This document shows positions 9,312-20,300 of a stretch of 24,698 nt of DNA, piece by piece. The notes below the pieces were generated by a model, which saw nothing but the letters and a program-made list of their open reading frames with translations, was not told where the DNA came from and made no database searches. The position numbers were made by a program, and so were the translations under genes. Positions within the stretch are counted from its first letter, which is position 1. Each line of letters starts with the position of its first letter. The stretch comes from Paramacrobiotus richtersi (lineage: Eukaryota; Tardigrada; Eutardigrada; Parachela; Macrobiotidae). The stretch is taken from positions 1-24,698 of the forward strand of contig JAQGAU010000707.1 of assembly GCA_034698045.1 (NCBI GenBank), in the 5' to 3' direction.

Positions 9312-12300
9312 TCAACTCGACGAAGAAGGTTCCGACGTGCAATATGAATTGTTATCATCCAAATCCAGTTCCTCCACCGCCACTTTGTTATTTCTGTTAA
9401 ACCAGAACAGGAAATAATTTTTTATTATACTGCATTAAATAAATTACTCACTTATTCTTGCCACGGGCTTTCTTTCCTCCTTTCTTCATAAATTTGCATT
9501 TCCTTAGTGATCCGCACTGACAATAGACGCCTCGTTCGTTTTGTCGACGCCAGTATTCATCACCGTAGTCGAATCTAAACCAGAACATCTTCATGAACGG
9601 AACATGCTTAAAATAATGCATGCTCTGAGATCCGGTCGAAATGGACTCTTCACAAAAATAACCACCGAACAGACAATTTGCGAAGGTCCATGTATATTTA
9701 CAATTGGGGTTTGACAAAGCTTACGTCAGTTCTTTGCCTTTATGGATCACTTGCGCCGAAAACATAGCCATGCGAACTCCCGTATCCGTTGGATCACCGG
9801 ACACGTAGACACGAGCAGCGAACAGATTAGGGTCGCAGGAATGATTAAGAAACCTACAGGAACCAATTCGCTTGCACACAGTTTATAGATTGAAAACAAA
9901 TAACAGAACTGTAATACGATGTATATTTTTATTGACCAGATATTAACAATCTCCGCATGCAACACAAATTTTACCTGGCCACATTCCCGCAGTGCGTAGG
10001 ATCGACATGGTACATTACTCCGTCGTATGTGTCCACCTGAAAGAAAATGTTTTGATTCGGTTTCTGCTAATGCCGAGTTCTTATTCCATATACCGTTAAC
10101 TCCATGGCCCAATCGTTATCCGGGTCTCGGGCCAACAAAACGTCACTTTCGACTATTTCGCCAACGAACCTGGAAAACGTGACTGTTCTGCATCATCGCA
10201 GCAAAAAAACACGGTGAAATAACCCTTCTAAACTACCGTTTAACTTTACAGTGTACCCACGACCTTTTGGCTAAATACCCTAATGACCCAAAAATAAGCT
10301 GTGTAAAATGAGAAGACACATGCTCTTCCACTCGATCGGCTAGATAAAGGTCGGGACGAAAATGGTTCAGAACGATCATCATATATATGTGCAAGTGTGA
10401 TAAAAGTTTCAGGAAGTTTGCGCGAAATACAGAGTTCTGAGAATGAAATGTGTTCGAAAGTTCCGCCGCAGTCAACCGGAAGTGGCGCCAAGATAGAGTT
10501 CAATATGATACACCATCGCAATGTAAAAAACGTTGACCATTTTCGCGGGAAGTCGGTAAACAAAATTCTGTTAGCATTGGTGTGCCAATTTTGAGCAAGG
10601 GCTACAGCGCGTACGGTTTGAAATTTTTGAAAACTGAAAGCACATTCTCTTCATAGTTTTTCCCCCTCTACTTGGTCGTTACCGATTCAACGCAAAATAA
10701 CAAGTTTAAAAAATTTCACGATTTTAGCGATTTTTGCGTAAGTACTTCCTTCCCCTATTACGTGTTTTCTCGAATTACATACTGTAATGATGGTGTATCA
10801 TTGAACTCTCTCTTGGTGGCGCGCACAAACGGGTTTCTGGACACTGTTTATTGACGTTCTGCATACTGTGAACAACAATGGAAACCAGCTTACAGGTACG
10901 CGGGTGTTGTGGTTGTTATATGAATGACAATACACAGTATCTCCCCATAATATCGTCTGGAAGCGGAGCTTCCGGGCGTCAGAAATCTTGGTCGCTTATA
11001 CTAGCCTTGTGTACAATTTACGGTTGCTCTCGACACCTACTCGACTACAAATTCTCCCGGCTGGATGGTCCTCGTGGCTCGAATGCCCCAACCTCGATTC
11101 CTCGTCATGAAAATCTCAAAAGGCATCCTGAAAAACAAAGCGACGGAGTGTTAGCACTAATATTTCAGAAAACGATTCTGTGGAAGCATTTGGAAATATT
11201 ATATGGACCAAACTTCCCGGCCAACTAAAAATCACTGTTTTTTATTTCCCAACAGCACGCTCCAGGAGGGTTCTGCGTTCGCTTGAATAACAGTGAGATA
11301 TTCCCCAAGCCTACCTTATTCCATTCTGAACGACTCGACTAGCACAGTTTGGTCCACAAGGACACAAAGGGCCACATTCGAAAATGGGATTTCCTTTACA
11401 CGATCCCGGAACTACAGTTCCCGTCTAAAAATAACAGCAATAATACTTAATCAGCAGACTGAAAAATGAATAACTTGAGGGACTGCATACCGCGCTGTAC
11501 GCCAATCCTCGTTTAAGGCACGGACAGCTAAAGGCGTCACACTTTCCCGGTGGACAGGGACAGTGCATGGTGCCCTTGGACGTCGGATTTTCACCCAAAT
11601 AAATGTTTTCGCGTACGTACACAAAACCACTCATTTTATTCTGGGTTTTGTCATTGATGACCCTGATAGGAAAAGGCTCCATCCCATGCGAAATATCCCT
11701 ATTAAAGCAATGCAAAGACAGCTCAACTGATGAGCCAAAATTTCTCGTATCTCACAGCGGTTCCCGCACACGGTTTTCTTTAGTAAAAGGCGAAAGAAAA
11801 TCATGATATGTGCAGAAAACCAGAGCACCTAATTCGGTATTACACATACGTACAAGAAAAAGCAAAACGGTTCCAATGTAAATCGTCCGTCTCTAGCCAG
11901 TTTCCAGTGTTCAACTAGACTAGCGTTGCCGGCGTTTTCCGCAATCTGCAGCTCTGTCGACTGTTTATAGTCCGCTATGCCCAGAGGTACTCCCAAATTC
12001 TGGACCATATCCGACAGTCGTTCCATGTCTTTCTTGTTAAGATTCGCAAACGGGGCAAAAAGGTGCCTACACAAGAGCACACACGTACGGAACGCTACAG
12101 GAAGGATAAGAAATGCGTAGCTTACAGTACTGTACGACCACACTTGTCCAGTGTTTCGGGTATGAACGGAAACCGAGACAAGCAGAAATGGACCAAGTCC
12201 ACGCGTCTGTGCGCCGCAACAATATGCAGCACACTCTCCGCTTCATATTCGATCAGTTTCTTGACTCCAATCGCAAGAATCAAATCTTCCATGTGGTCAC

Positions 12301-15104
12301 ATTTAAATTCCGGCTGAGATACCAGCATGCTAACAGCCATTTTTTCATCCATGTTCTGCAAAATTTCGAGGTTATGGATCCAGTTTGACGAGTGTTACCA
12401 CAACTATGATTTTCACTATAATTTTCACACTGCGGACCCCTCTAAGATTTCTCAAGAGAAGATTAGGCTAAACTGCATTTATTACTTTGTAGCTCAGCTT
12501 GATTTTTGACTTGATTTCATTTAACTTCGGTTTACTAAGGTTATGATCCCAAAGGGCACAAATAATACAGTGAACGACTTTGGTCGCAATAATCCACAGT
12601 GGGACTAAATAAATTCTTTCGTTCCGTAATAAGAGCATTAAGTTGTTGTTTTTGCATGAAATGTACAGCAGTACCCAGCGGCGAGCGGATGAAATTGTTC
12701 GCAAACTGACTACACTCTACCAGTGACACGATAATGCTGGCGTCAAAGGTTACTACAGAAGGAACGTTACTGCTCAAAACTAAACCGAAAAAACCAACAC
12801 CAAATACTATCTTTCAGAAGTGCCTTAGTACGTGGCAGTGTACCCAATACTGACGCCGCGCTCCCCCTCGCAAAAGCAACAGAAAAACGCTATTTCAAAA
12901 ACGCACTAAACCGAGCCTCGCTCGACTTCTCAAAAATTTTACAACCTAAAAACTTAAAAAGCTCTTGTCGATTCACCAAAAACTTCAAGGGTTTCACACA
13001 CAATCGGTAGGAACTAGGAAGAAATACGAAGCTCTAAAAAATCGTACTTTATATATTTTCCGTATTTTTGCATCCCTTTAAGCTCATTTAATATCGTTTC
13101 ACTGCAAAATTACGAAAAGTCTGCATTTTTACATGGCGAATAAAAGATACATATTCAGAATTCACTTTCAGCGAGAGCTTTGGATTCATTCTGCTAGAAG
13201 GTTCAGTTTGTAACTCACTGTGTTCAAAGCACTGCCGTACAAATGCAACTGGATTCGCCTTTTTGTTTTCGAGCGAATTTTTACGATGTGTGACGGCAAA
13301 AAACTTACTGAACCATAGGTTTTCATGGCCTCGGTACTACTATACGTACCTTTGTAAACAACTGTTCCACTGACGAATTCTCCAAGACTAGAACCACGAC
13401 GCTCCACGTGCACTTTTGAGCTAACCAAGTCGCTGCCGCCAGATGACATCTATTATTTTTTCTTTCATCCAGAAAGGACGCATACGAATGTTGCACCAAG
13501 AAGTCCACCATTGGATATGCACCGGATTGTACTGCCAGCTTCAGTATCGTATCGCCATTGTCGTCCACTGCATCGGCACTGACTCCGTTCTAAAACAGCA
13601 ACAAATCTGAAAACCCCACAACCCAGCATGATTGTTGTTAAAGCGGATGTTGCTACAATAATTTCCGAAATGTTCGGCAGCACGCCAAAGGAGCGTCCCC
13701 GTGAGTTAGAAGCTTCAATCAAGCTGAAGCTTCTGCAAACGCGAAACTGCTTGAACTGGACGGAAATTCGCAATCAAGCCTTTATGGATTTCAACTTTCG
13801 ACAGGCAGCTTCACTAGCGTGACGTCACGTAGTCCGCCCGCCCGCCTTGAGAAGCTGCACGCGGTTCAACCTAGCCGCCACAAAGCAGCTTGAGCTGGCC
13901 GTTGGCAGGACCGGCCTGAGACGGGACGGGCGACGTTTTCTACGCGGAACAACAATGGTGCCCACACTCGTTTTATATTCTCGCTCACGTTGGTTTATGG
14001 AAATGTACCATAACCTGTATTTTTAAGATAAAACTAAAAGTTTAATTCCGTCTTCGCTAGAAAAGTCCCTCGCTGAGCTGAGCCGTATTAAAGCACAACA
14101 CGCTTCCAGTCAAGTCAGTACAAACAACCTACCGCAATTAGCAGCATCACGATCCCCAAAAAGCTTTCTTTTTTCGTGTGGCTGCAGACAGCACTCAACA
14201 ACAGCTTCTCAAGCTCTTTATCCGATGGGTTGAAGCCAGTTTTCAGAAAGCTGACGAGATCCCCCGGAGTTATTTTTCCAAATCCAAGAAACTTTCTCCT
14301 GTAATCAATCGTATTTCTCAGCATAACAAACCAGATCGTCAGCGGATTTTATTGCAAACTCACTTTTCCGAAGCTTTCAGCATGCTCTCCATGTATTTGG
14401 CCAGATCGGCTTGCACCTTCGCAGGACATATCGCTTTTAACCGTTTGGGTTCCCCTAAAGCGTAGTTTGGCACCAGGCACTCGGTTCGATGTTTCTTCTT
14501 GATTGTTATTTCATAATCAGCAATATCCAACGCGGTCAGGTGCCTGATCGATGAAAAAGCCATTGTCGCATAAATACACTAGCCCGACATTATTGATCGA
14601 TCGCTGCACTTTACCTGGCGGAGATTTGAAGGGGGAGATCTTTCTGTAAGGAATTCGTTGCTGATATGAAGGAATTTCCATCCGCACTGCTCAGGTCTTC
14701 AACACTGGCAGATAAACGTTTCTTTTTGCGGATGTTTTCCAACGACGATGATGGGCTGTCTAACGATCCTTCCGAGAGCTCTGTTACGGGAACTTTTGGG
14801 TTGCTGTTGTTCTGCGATACTTTCTACAACCATTCAGTTTTAATGCAAACAGCTTCTACGCACAACGATCATGTCAAGAACGTGCAGGCGAGTAGCAAAC
14901 CTTGAGCTTTCCCTTTCGCTGGGCTTCTCGCTGTATCATAGAATTCACGTCACGGAACACCAGAGCCGTTAAATGGCATAGTTCCAGTTCATCGGATGTT
15001 AAAGGCTTTGTTATAGTATCATCTGGGAGATCTTCCTGCATCTTGTCAGGAGATTTCACCGGTAGCGACTTCTTGGGATTGTCCTTGACAGAGTTACCTG
15101 GCAT
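9312..15104 (-). CDS. Histone H3K9 methyltransferase, EHMT/G9a type (ankyrin repeats + SET)
   Basis: Exons in coding order: 14901-15104, 14615-14823, 14364-14543, 14133-14298, 13350-13589, about 12540-12790 (ends unresolved), 12126-12355, 11850-12066, 11491 to about 11721/11726, 11315-11424, 11041-11127, 10094-10169, 9975-10036, 9725-9853, 9452-9574 and 9312-9393; about 850 aa. After a charged N-terminus (about 200 residues, shorter than in vertebrate G9a) come ankyrin repeats (DDNGDTILKLAVQSGAYPMV, SPLGTAVHF, ESVLHIVAAHRRVDLV, TVLHLFAPFA). The pre-SET has nine Cys (CPC-x4-C-x4-CPC and C-x3-CPC-x3-C) after DISHGMEPFPI. The SET core shows GWGIRA, EFVGE, RFLNHSCDPNL and LTFDYGDEYW, then a Cys-rich post-SET. 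Such enzymes mono- and dimethylate H3K9, and their ankyrins read methyl-lysine. The ATG at 15104 has a good context (CCACCATGC). Ankyrin plus this SET type separates it from SUV39. Confidence 0.92.
9452..11127 (-). other. SET and post-SET catalytic region of the EHMT-like enzyme
   Basis: Five exons carry, in order, GWGIRA (SAM-binding loop), EFVGEIVESD, VDPTHCGNVA, RFLNHSCDPNLFAARVYV (NHSC motif), LTFDYGDEYW (catalytic Tyr in FDYG) and the post-SET CQCGSLRKC. The NHSC and FDYG signatures are intact, so activity is expected. Two positions depart from the family: His-Cys in place of the usual Tyr-Tyr before GN, and five rather than four residues between the last post-SET cysteines. Confidence 0.88.
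10170..11040 (-). other. Longest EHMT intron (871 bases)
   Basis: It splits the SET domain between codon bases GA and G of the Glu in EFVGE. Frames of up to 116 codons on either strand within it show no domain. A perfect short hairpin (GGAAGC-GGA-GCTTCC) lies near 10959-10973. Nothing else is recognised. Confidence 0.7.
11315..11726 (-). other. Pre-SET zinc cluster of the EHMT-like enzyme
   Basis: Two exons encode the domain. The first gives CPCPPGKCDAFSCPC (five Cys) after an EHMT-like DISHGMEPFPIRVIND lead-in. The second gives FECGPLCPCGPNCASRVVQN (four Cys and the conserved RVVQ). All nine cysteines expected to bind the three-zinc cluster are present. The acceptor of the first exon is uncertain (11726 or 11721). 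Confidence 0.85.
13708..13734. repeat. Perfect 10-base inverted repeat with two GAAgcTTC cores
   Basis: AGAAGCTTCA at 13708-13717 and TGAAGCTTCT at 13725-13734 are exact reverse complements separated by seven bases. Each arm also holds the small palindrome GAAGCTTC, a heat-shock-element-like half (GAAnnTTC), though the 17-base spacing is not that of a classical element. It lies about 90 bases from the CRE-like site in the same intron. Confidence 0.55.
13820..13827. promoter_or_regulatory. Palindromic CRE-like site TGACGTCA in a GC-rich intron block
   Basis: A perfect TGACGTCA, the CREB/ATF consensus, lies in the EHMT intron 13590-14132. Within 20 bases is CCGCCCGCCCGCC (GC-box-like). The surrounding 120 bases are clearly richer in G+C and CpG than the rest of the window. 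This could be an internal promoter giving an ankyrin-SET isoform, or an enhancer; there is no transcript evidence. Confidence 0.35.
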
Positions 15105-17154
15105 GGTGGAAAGTTATGAATACTGCAGTGGGGATCAGACAGTGTAAAACAGTAAAATAATAAAATGCCAACCCTGGCCCAACAACTGGCTCATGAAACA
15201 CAAAAAATACTGCCGCAGTTCTCTTCAGTTGGTCGACTCATGGCTAAACGCGGAAACGCCGCCGATATTACACGAAAATAATATGAGAAAGTCGAGAACA
15301 AAAAAGCAACAATCGCGAACGGGTGCTTGGCTTTACTCTTTACTCGAGACTTGAAAAGCACTGAACAGCCTATGCGTATGAGCGGCCCACAGTTTCCCGT
15401 CAACGTAACCGCCATATCGACTGTCCACAGTGTTGTTGTCTTTGTACGTGTCGCAAAGGAAGCGGCCGAGTCAAGACTAGTGCCAAAGCGCTGTCGATGC
15501 GGATAACGATTTTCACGCTCGGTTTGAATAACCATTAAGCCACGCCTGCGCCCGCACGCGGGCGTACTCTTACTCAAGCCAGCGAACGCAGCACGTTCCT
15601 TATCCGCACGGATAGCTCCTTGGCACTACCGCTGGTAGTCTACCAGCTTCGTCGAGTAGTACAAGTATCAGTGATTTGTAGAAACTTATAGGCGCGAAAC
15701 ACACGCGCTCTTTGTTCGAATCTTTACAAGTCAAATTAAACCTAGTTATCTGGAATACTCGTAAAGGTTTCCTCCTATTGCCTACCAGTGACGATGATAA
15801 TATCCGTAAACCTTGCAGCCCTTGCTGACTAATAAACGGAAACATATGATCAATACTCAAGGTAACTACTGTAATCACTGATTCCGGTCCATCGTAAGAA
15901 ACCTGCTATCGTTCTTTTTTTAACATTATGTTGAATAAAAAATGTGCTTTTCTGCTGGGAGGACGCAAAACGGTGTAAACCATAAATAATAATCCGAATT
16001 AACAAAACTGCACCGGTAAACACTAAAGCCACCCATATTATTATAAAACATAAAACCACAATGAAATGCGCGATCCTTGCTTAAAACCAAACATTTCCAG
16101 ACTACGCAGGTTAACAACAGTAGGTCTGGTTTTGAAATGGTAAGTGCGAGGAAGGTGATCTTTTCCCCCCTGAGAAGTGGATCTTTCCCCCCTGAAACAG
16201 TCCAACCCCAAGGCCAACTGGCCGATCGCGACTGCTGTACACAAGGACTGAACTGCGCTATAAGAAAGCCACCATCAAAACATTTCTTACAAAAAGTCAA
16301 AGAGTACAGTATCCCACTTACAATTAATTCAGTATCATAAGTCAGAATTCGGTATTTTCTATGAAAACAAAAAGGGAATTATATATCAGCAGCTCTCGTA
16401 ACCTCTTGTGGCAACTTATTTTCTATCCCATTCGATATTGCTTATCCTGCTGGCAAGTCTTTAAATCAGTATTTTCATTGTACGTAAGTGGAGAAGCTAA
16501 ACGGTACTTGATTAAAAATAACTTCCGCTAGCCGTCTGGTTATGCGGTATGTATGCGTAATATATCACTGCATACTCAATATAACATGCTGTCATACTAC
16601 ATTCATATACAAATTACCCTTAAAGGTGGCCAGCTGCTTTACTGCAGCCAGAAATATGTCTTTAAAGTCATGTGAACCATTCTGTGTCCACATAGAAGTT
16701 TTCAAACTTTTCTGAATTTGGGGCCCGGGACTGTCCCCTTCTAAGAAGTACTATTACTCAGACGTGCACAAAGCGGCCTCGGTAATTACCAGCGTGTCAC
16801 CCTTTACCACGCCTTCGTCCAACCGCCTACAAAATACTGTTCGTCGGTCTGGTGGTCGGCGTCTTTGGGAGAGCGGGACAAACTGAAGAAACGCCAGGAT
16901 GCAGCCTGGTTTTTTAAGATCTGGAACCGGTCAAGCTTTACTATTCCATCCTATATGCACGAGTTGATCCCGTTTACAGACATCGCCCAATGGTACGCTT
17001 TACGACGGAGGCAGCGCATCGATGCAAATGTGAAGCGAAGTATAGGAAAGACAACGTTGGCAGTTCGAGGAAAAGCTGTTTTCTAGCATCATGAAATGCA
17101 GCGAGAATATGCTGCCGTGTGAATCCGTTAATGTGTTTCTCTCTCTCCTTGAAT
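15105..17154. other. Intergenic region between the EHMT-like and RS-rich genes
   Basis: It should contain the EHMT promoter and 5' UTR (next to 15104) and the 3' UTR of the RS-rich gene (near 17150-17330). A minus-strand frame at 15850-16059 has one hydrophobic helix (IIIWVALVFTGAVLLIRIII) but no ATG start. A plus-strand frame at 16749-17086 begins after an acceptor-like CTCAG and is basic; it matches nothing I know. A 16-17-base direct repeat with a C6 run lies at 16157-16173 and 16180-16195. No gene is called. Confidence 0.4.
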
Positions 17155-17334
17155 CTATGAACTTGCTGTAACGGTACTGATTTTTGCGCGTTTCGTAAGC
17201 TCACCAGACGTTGGAGTGCCACGAGATGGCTTGTCTGCTCGAAATTAAATAAAATTATAACTGAGCTTAATGACCAGTAGACGGGTGAAAATCCCAAGTG
17301 CTCCAACTAATACAGTTTCAAAATGCACTGACGT

Positions 17335-20300
17335 TTAAAGTGGCGTTTGGGAGCAGACTGATAGATAGATAGAGTCTGGTTGATATTGATAGACAGCAGG
17401 CATACCAGACCCTAAATTGAAACCTACAAACTTACCCGAATTTTTCTGCATGGATCTCGGAACCTTGAGTATCAGTCTTGGTCCGCCATTCGCAACAATT
17501 TCGGCAGACTTCGGGTTTGGAGAATTTTTTCCATGGGAATCGGTGTGGTCATTGAGCACTTCCGACGTTGATTTGTCTTTAATCTTTGGGACAGCAGAGG
17601 GGAGCACGATTTCGGGTACTTGTGTCGCGTTCTCCTCTTGTACGTTCGTAGAGCGTTTGGGCAGTTCCGCGATATTGTCCTTGGGTTTAGCGCAACAGGA
17701 CTGGGGTTCACTTCCAGAAGGCTTGACTTGCTTATTGTCCTGAGAATCCTGAAGTTCTCTGGTTTTCGCCGATGCTGATTTGTCTTTATTTGGAGAAGAT
17801 GCGGCAGACGTTTCACATTCTTTCCCGGTCGCATGTTCGACATGTTTGGCATTCTTCGAGATCGTTTGCTTCGCTCTATCGTTACGTCCCCTAGGACTAT
17901 CGTTACGCCCCCTTGGACGAGGTTGGGATTCGGCTGCATTCGCGGACTTTGTTTTATCAGGAACTGGTATTTCCTTTGATGCACCCTTATCATTCGGGTT
18001 AGAAAAACCGAAGCGGAATTTAGGTTTAGCTGATTTTGTTGAAATAAGTTTCTTGCCACTAGGACCTTTCTTCAGTGACCCTTGGGTCTGTTGATTTTTA
18101 TTGTTTGAAGATATATCGCATCCATTTTCAGCCGAGTCATCCTTCAGCTGATCCTCATGCTGATGCGGTATTGGTGAAGATGGCTTATCCTTAGGTCTAT
18201 TCAACTGAGACTCGTATGCCTTTGGTTGTCCGTTGTGTTTTGAAAGATCCACAGGCGCGGTTGACTTTGCCAAATTATTTTTCCGCACAGGACATGCATC
18301 TTTCGATGTTACTACCGTTGATCTGTGGCGGTTTCTGCTGACACTCGATTTCGAAGTTCTCGTCAGATTTACAATATCCTTGGCTGTTTTCTGCGCTGAC
18401 TGGTCTTTCAGCTGTAAATTTTGATACTGGCTTTTGTCTGGTTTCGTTGTGCTAGTTTTATAGGTTGTGCGTTCGGAACCTTTCGAAACTGGATCCCTCT
18501 GAAGGTTCTGTTTCTTGTTGCTTAGTCGCTCTTTTGATGTTTCTGCTAACGAGCCAACCCTCCTGCTAAGCGAACTGGAGCGAGACCGTCGTTCGCGGGA
18601 ATTAGCAGAACGCCGAGACGAAGTGCTCTGATCGGCTCGTGTTGAGCCACGGCGATGGACTCTTTCGTTACGTCCTGCCGAACGATCATTCTCGGATTCC
18701 TGGGCAGCAGAATCGTCGGCACGTCTCGAGGCTTCTTTTGACGGCGAAGATCTGTGGGTTGGGTGTAAAGAGTTGTGGCCAGATGAACGGCTGTGTGAAC
18801 GCGAACCAAATCGACTGAAGTAACTGGTTTCATCCAAATTTTCCGTTCGATTTCGATGCGGCAGCGGTTCTCCGGTAACTCTTTCGGGTCTGAAGCCGAT
18901 GACTTCTCCGTTTGAATACACCATGCCATTGATCTGTCGGAAAAGAAAACCGTTAGCATCCAACTGACTCAAACTAGCCTTCGAAATACTATTAAAATCC
19001 CCAAAACTATGTTACAGAGAATACAGATGCACGGAATTCAAAACCAAACAAATGAAAACCAGCTTTGTAAACTGACTGTCCGGCTGGATTGGCTAACCAG
19101 ACCTGGAATACCTAGAGTTTTATTGAATTTAACCTGCTGACCTTTTAGCGTAAAATTACTCAAAGGTTTCGAATTTAGTTATTTTAATCAATTTAGTTAT
19201 TAGACGTTTCGTGCACGTTTCTGAGTCGATGATGATGCTGTATTTAATACTCGCACAAAACATTGCTGAGCCCATAAATCCTTTTCCTCTTCGCCGAATA
19301 ATTCACTACACTGGTGTTAATTAAAACTGCTCCTCAGTCGTTCTGCAACCATTTCGATTAACGCAGTTTCTCAAAGAAACGAAACTGATGTTTCAGTTTA
19401 ACCAACATTCTACAAAAACTTACCACTTCCGGTGTTCTGCAGGATGAGGAGGACAATAATGATTTGGCCGGAGAAATATTTCCACCCTGAGATCCAGTAA
19501 TACTGTTCTGCGATGAGGGTTCGGGTGACTCAATCAGGGAACGTTCTGATAGGCTCGATATTTCCAAACAACCCTCGGTGGGGTTAGGCGAAGAAAGAGA
19601 TCGGATTTCTGCTTGGCTGGAAGCTATTTCAGAGCGAAAAATCAAAACGACCATTCGTAAGTGACTGACTCCAGAGTATCACATACTTGGGGTATCACAG
19701 GCAGAACGCCAGCTATCTCGCCGGCGGCAATCGACATGGTTCCTTGTCAGCGGAGATGGGGTCCTCTCGGACTCGGGATACTCCCTATCTCTACCCGAAC
19801 ACGAACTCGGTCCACTCTCTACAATATAACAGCAACAATGGGATCTGGTGGGAAAAATGAAATAAAATATCCCACGAAGAGCAATCGTGGCAGAAGTCTA
19901 CGCCTAATATTTCTATACCAAAAACTATTATTATTATTATCGCACTGTAACAGCCAAACCATTTTAGAAGGGACTTGCAACAGAACAAAGTCCCAGTGAC
20001 TGACTGGCTGTTGTACATTTTCGAACTCAGGTACATGCATAAACTATACAGCCTTCTGTTTATTTTGTTTCGGTGCCGGAGTGCACGATATTCCCATGAC
20101 AGTTTTCACTTATGCTCGAAGTTCATAATTCTATTGTGCTCATTAATGCAAACGAAGAATTTGTCAAATCAACTTGAAGGTTTCTCGCACAAAAGGTTAT
20201 GTAATAATGTTCACATAATAATGTACCCCGACAGGAGAGGCTAGAAACCAAAAATGGTATAAAGACAGCACAACTCCCAGGAAAACGGAAAGAGTCCGAG

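Noticed and set aside
10233..10563. Minus-strand frames of 80 and 105 codons inside the long EHMT intron
   Set aside because: I first took one as a SET-domain piece, but the exons at 11041-11127 and 10094-10169 join directly in phase (E-FVGE), leaving this sequence intronic.
12534..12545. Minor-spliceosome (AT-AC) intron after the ankyrin exon
   Set aside because: The donor-like ATAACCTTAG has a mismatch and no U12-type branch point (TCCTTAAC) was seen before the next exon, so it stays only as a possibility in the findings.
15191..15577. 128-codon minus-strand frame upstream of the EHMT start
   Set aside because: It lies where the EHMT promoter and 5' UTR should be, shows no domain and has no homologue I recognise.
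15850..16059. Minus-strand frame with a single membrane-like helix
   Set aside because: It has no ATG start and no clear acceptor, and the hydrophobic run can arise from AT-rich sequence. Mentioned in the intergenic entry only.
16749..17086. Plus-strand frames near 16.7-17.1 kb, including a hydrophobic YKILFVGLVVGVFG run and a basic LKKRQDAAWFFKIWN run
   Set aside because: The two suggestive segments lie in different frames and would need a frameshift to join. A degenerate small mitochondrial protein gene came to mind, but no family match was convincing.
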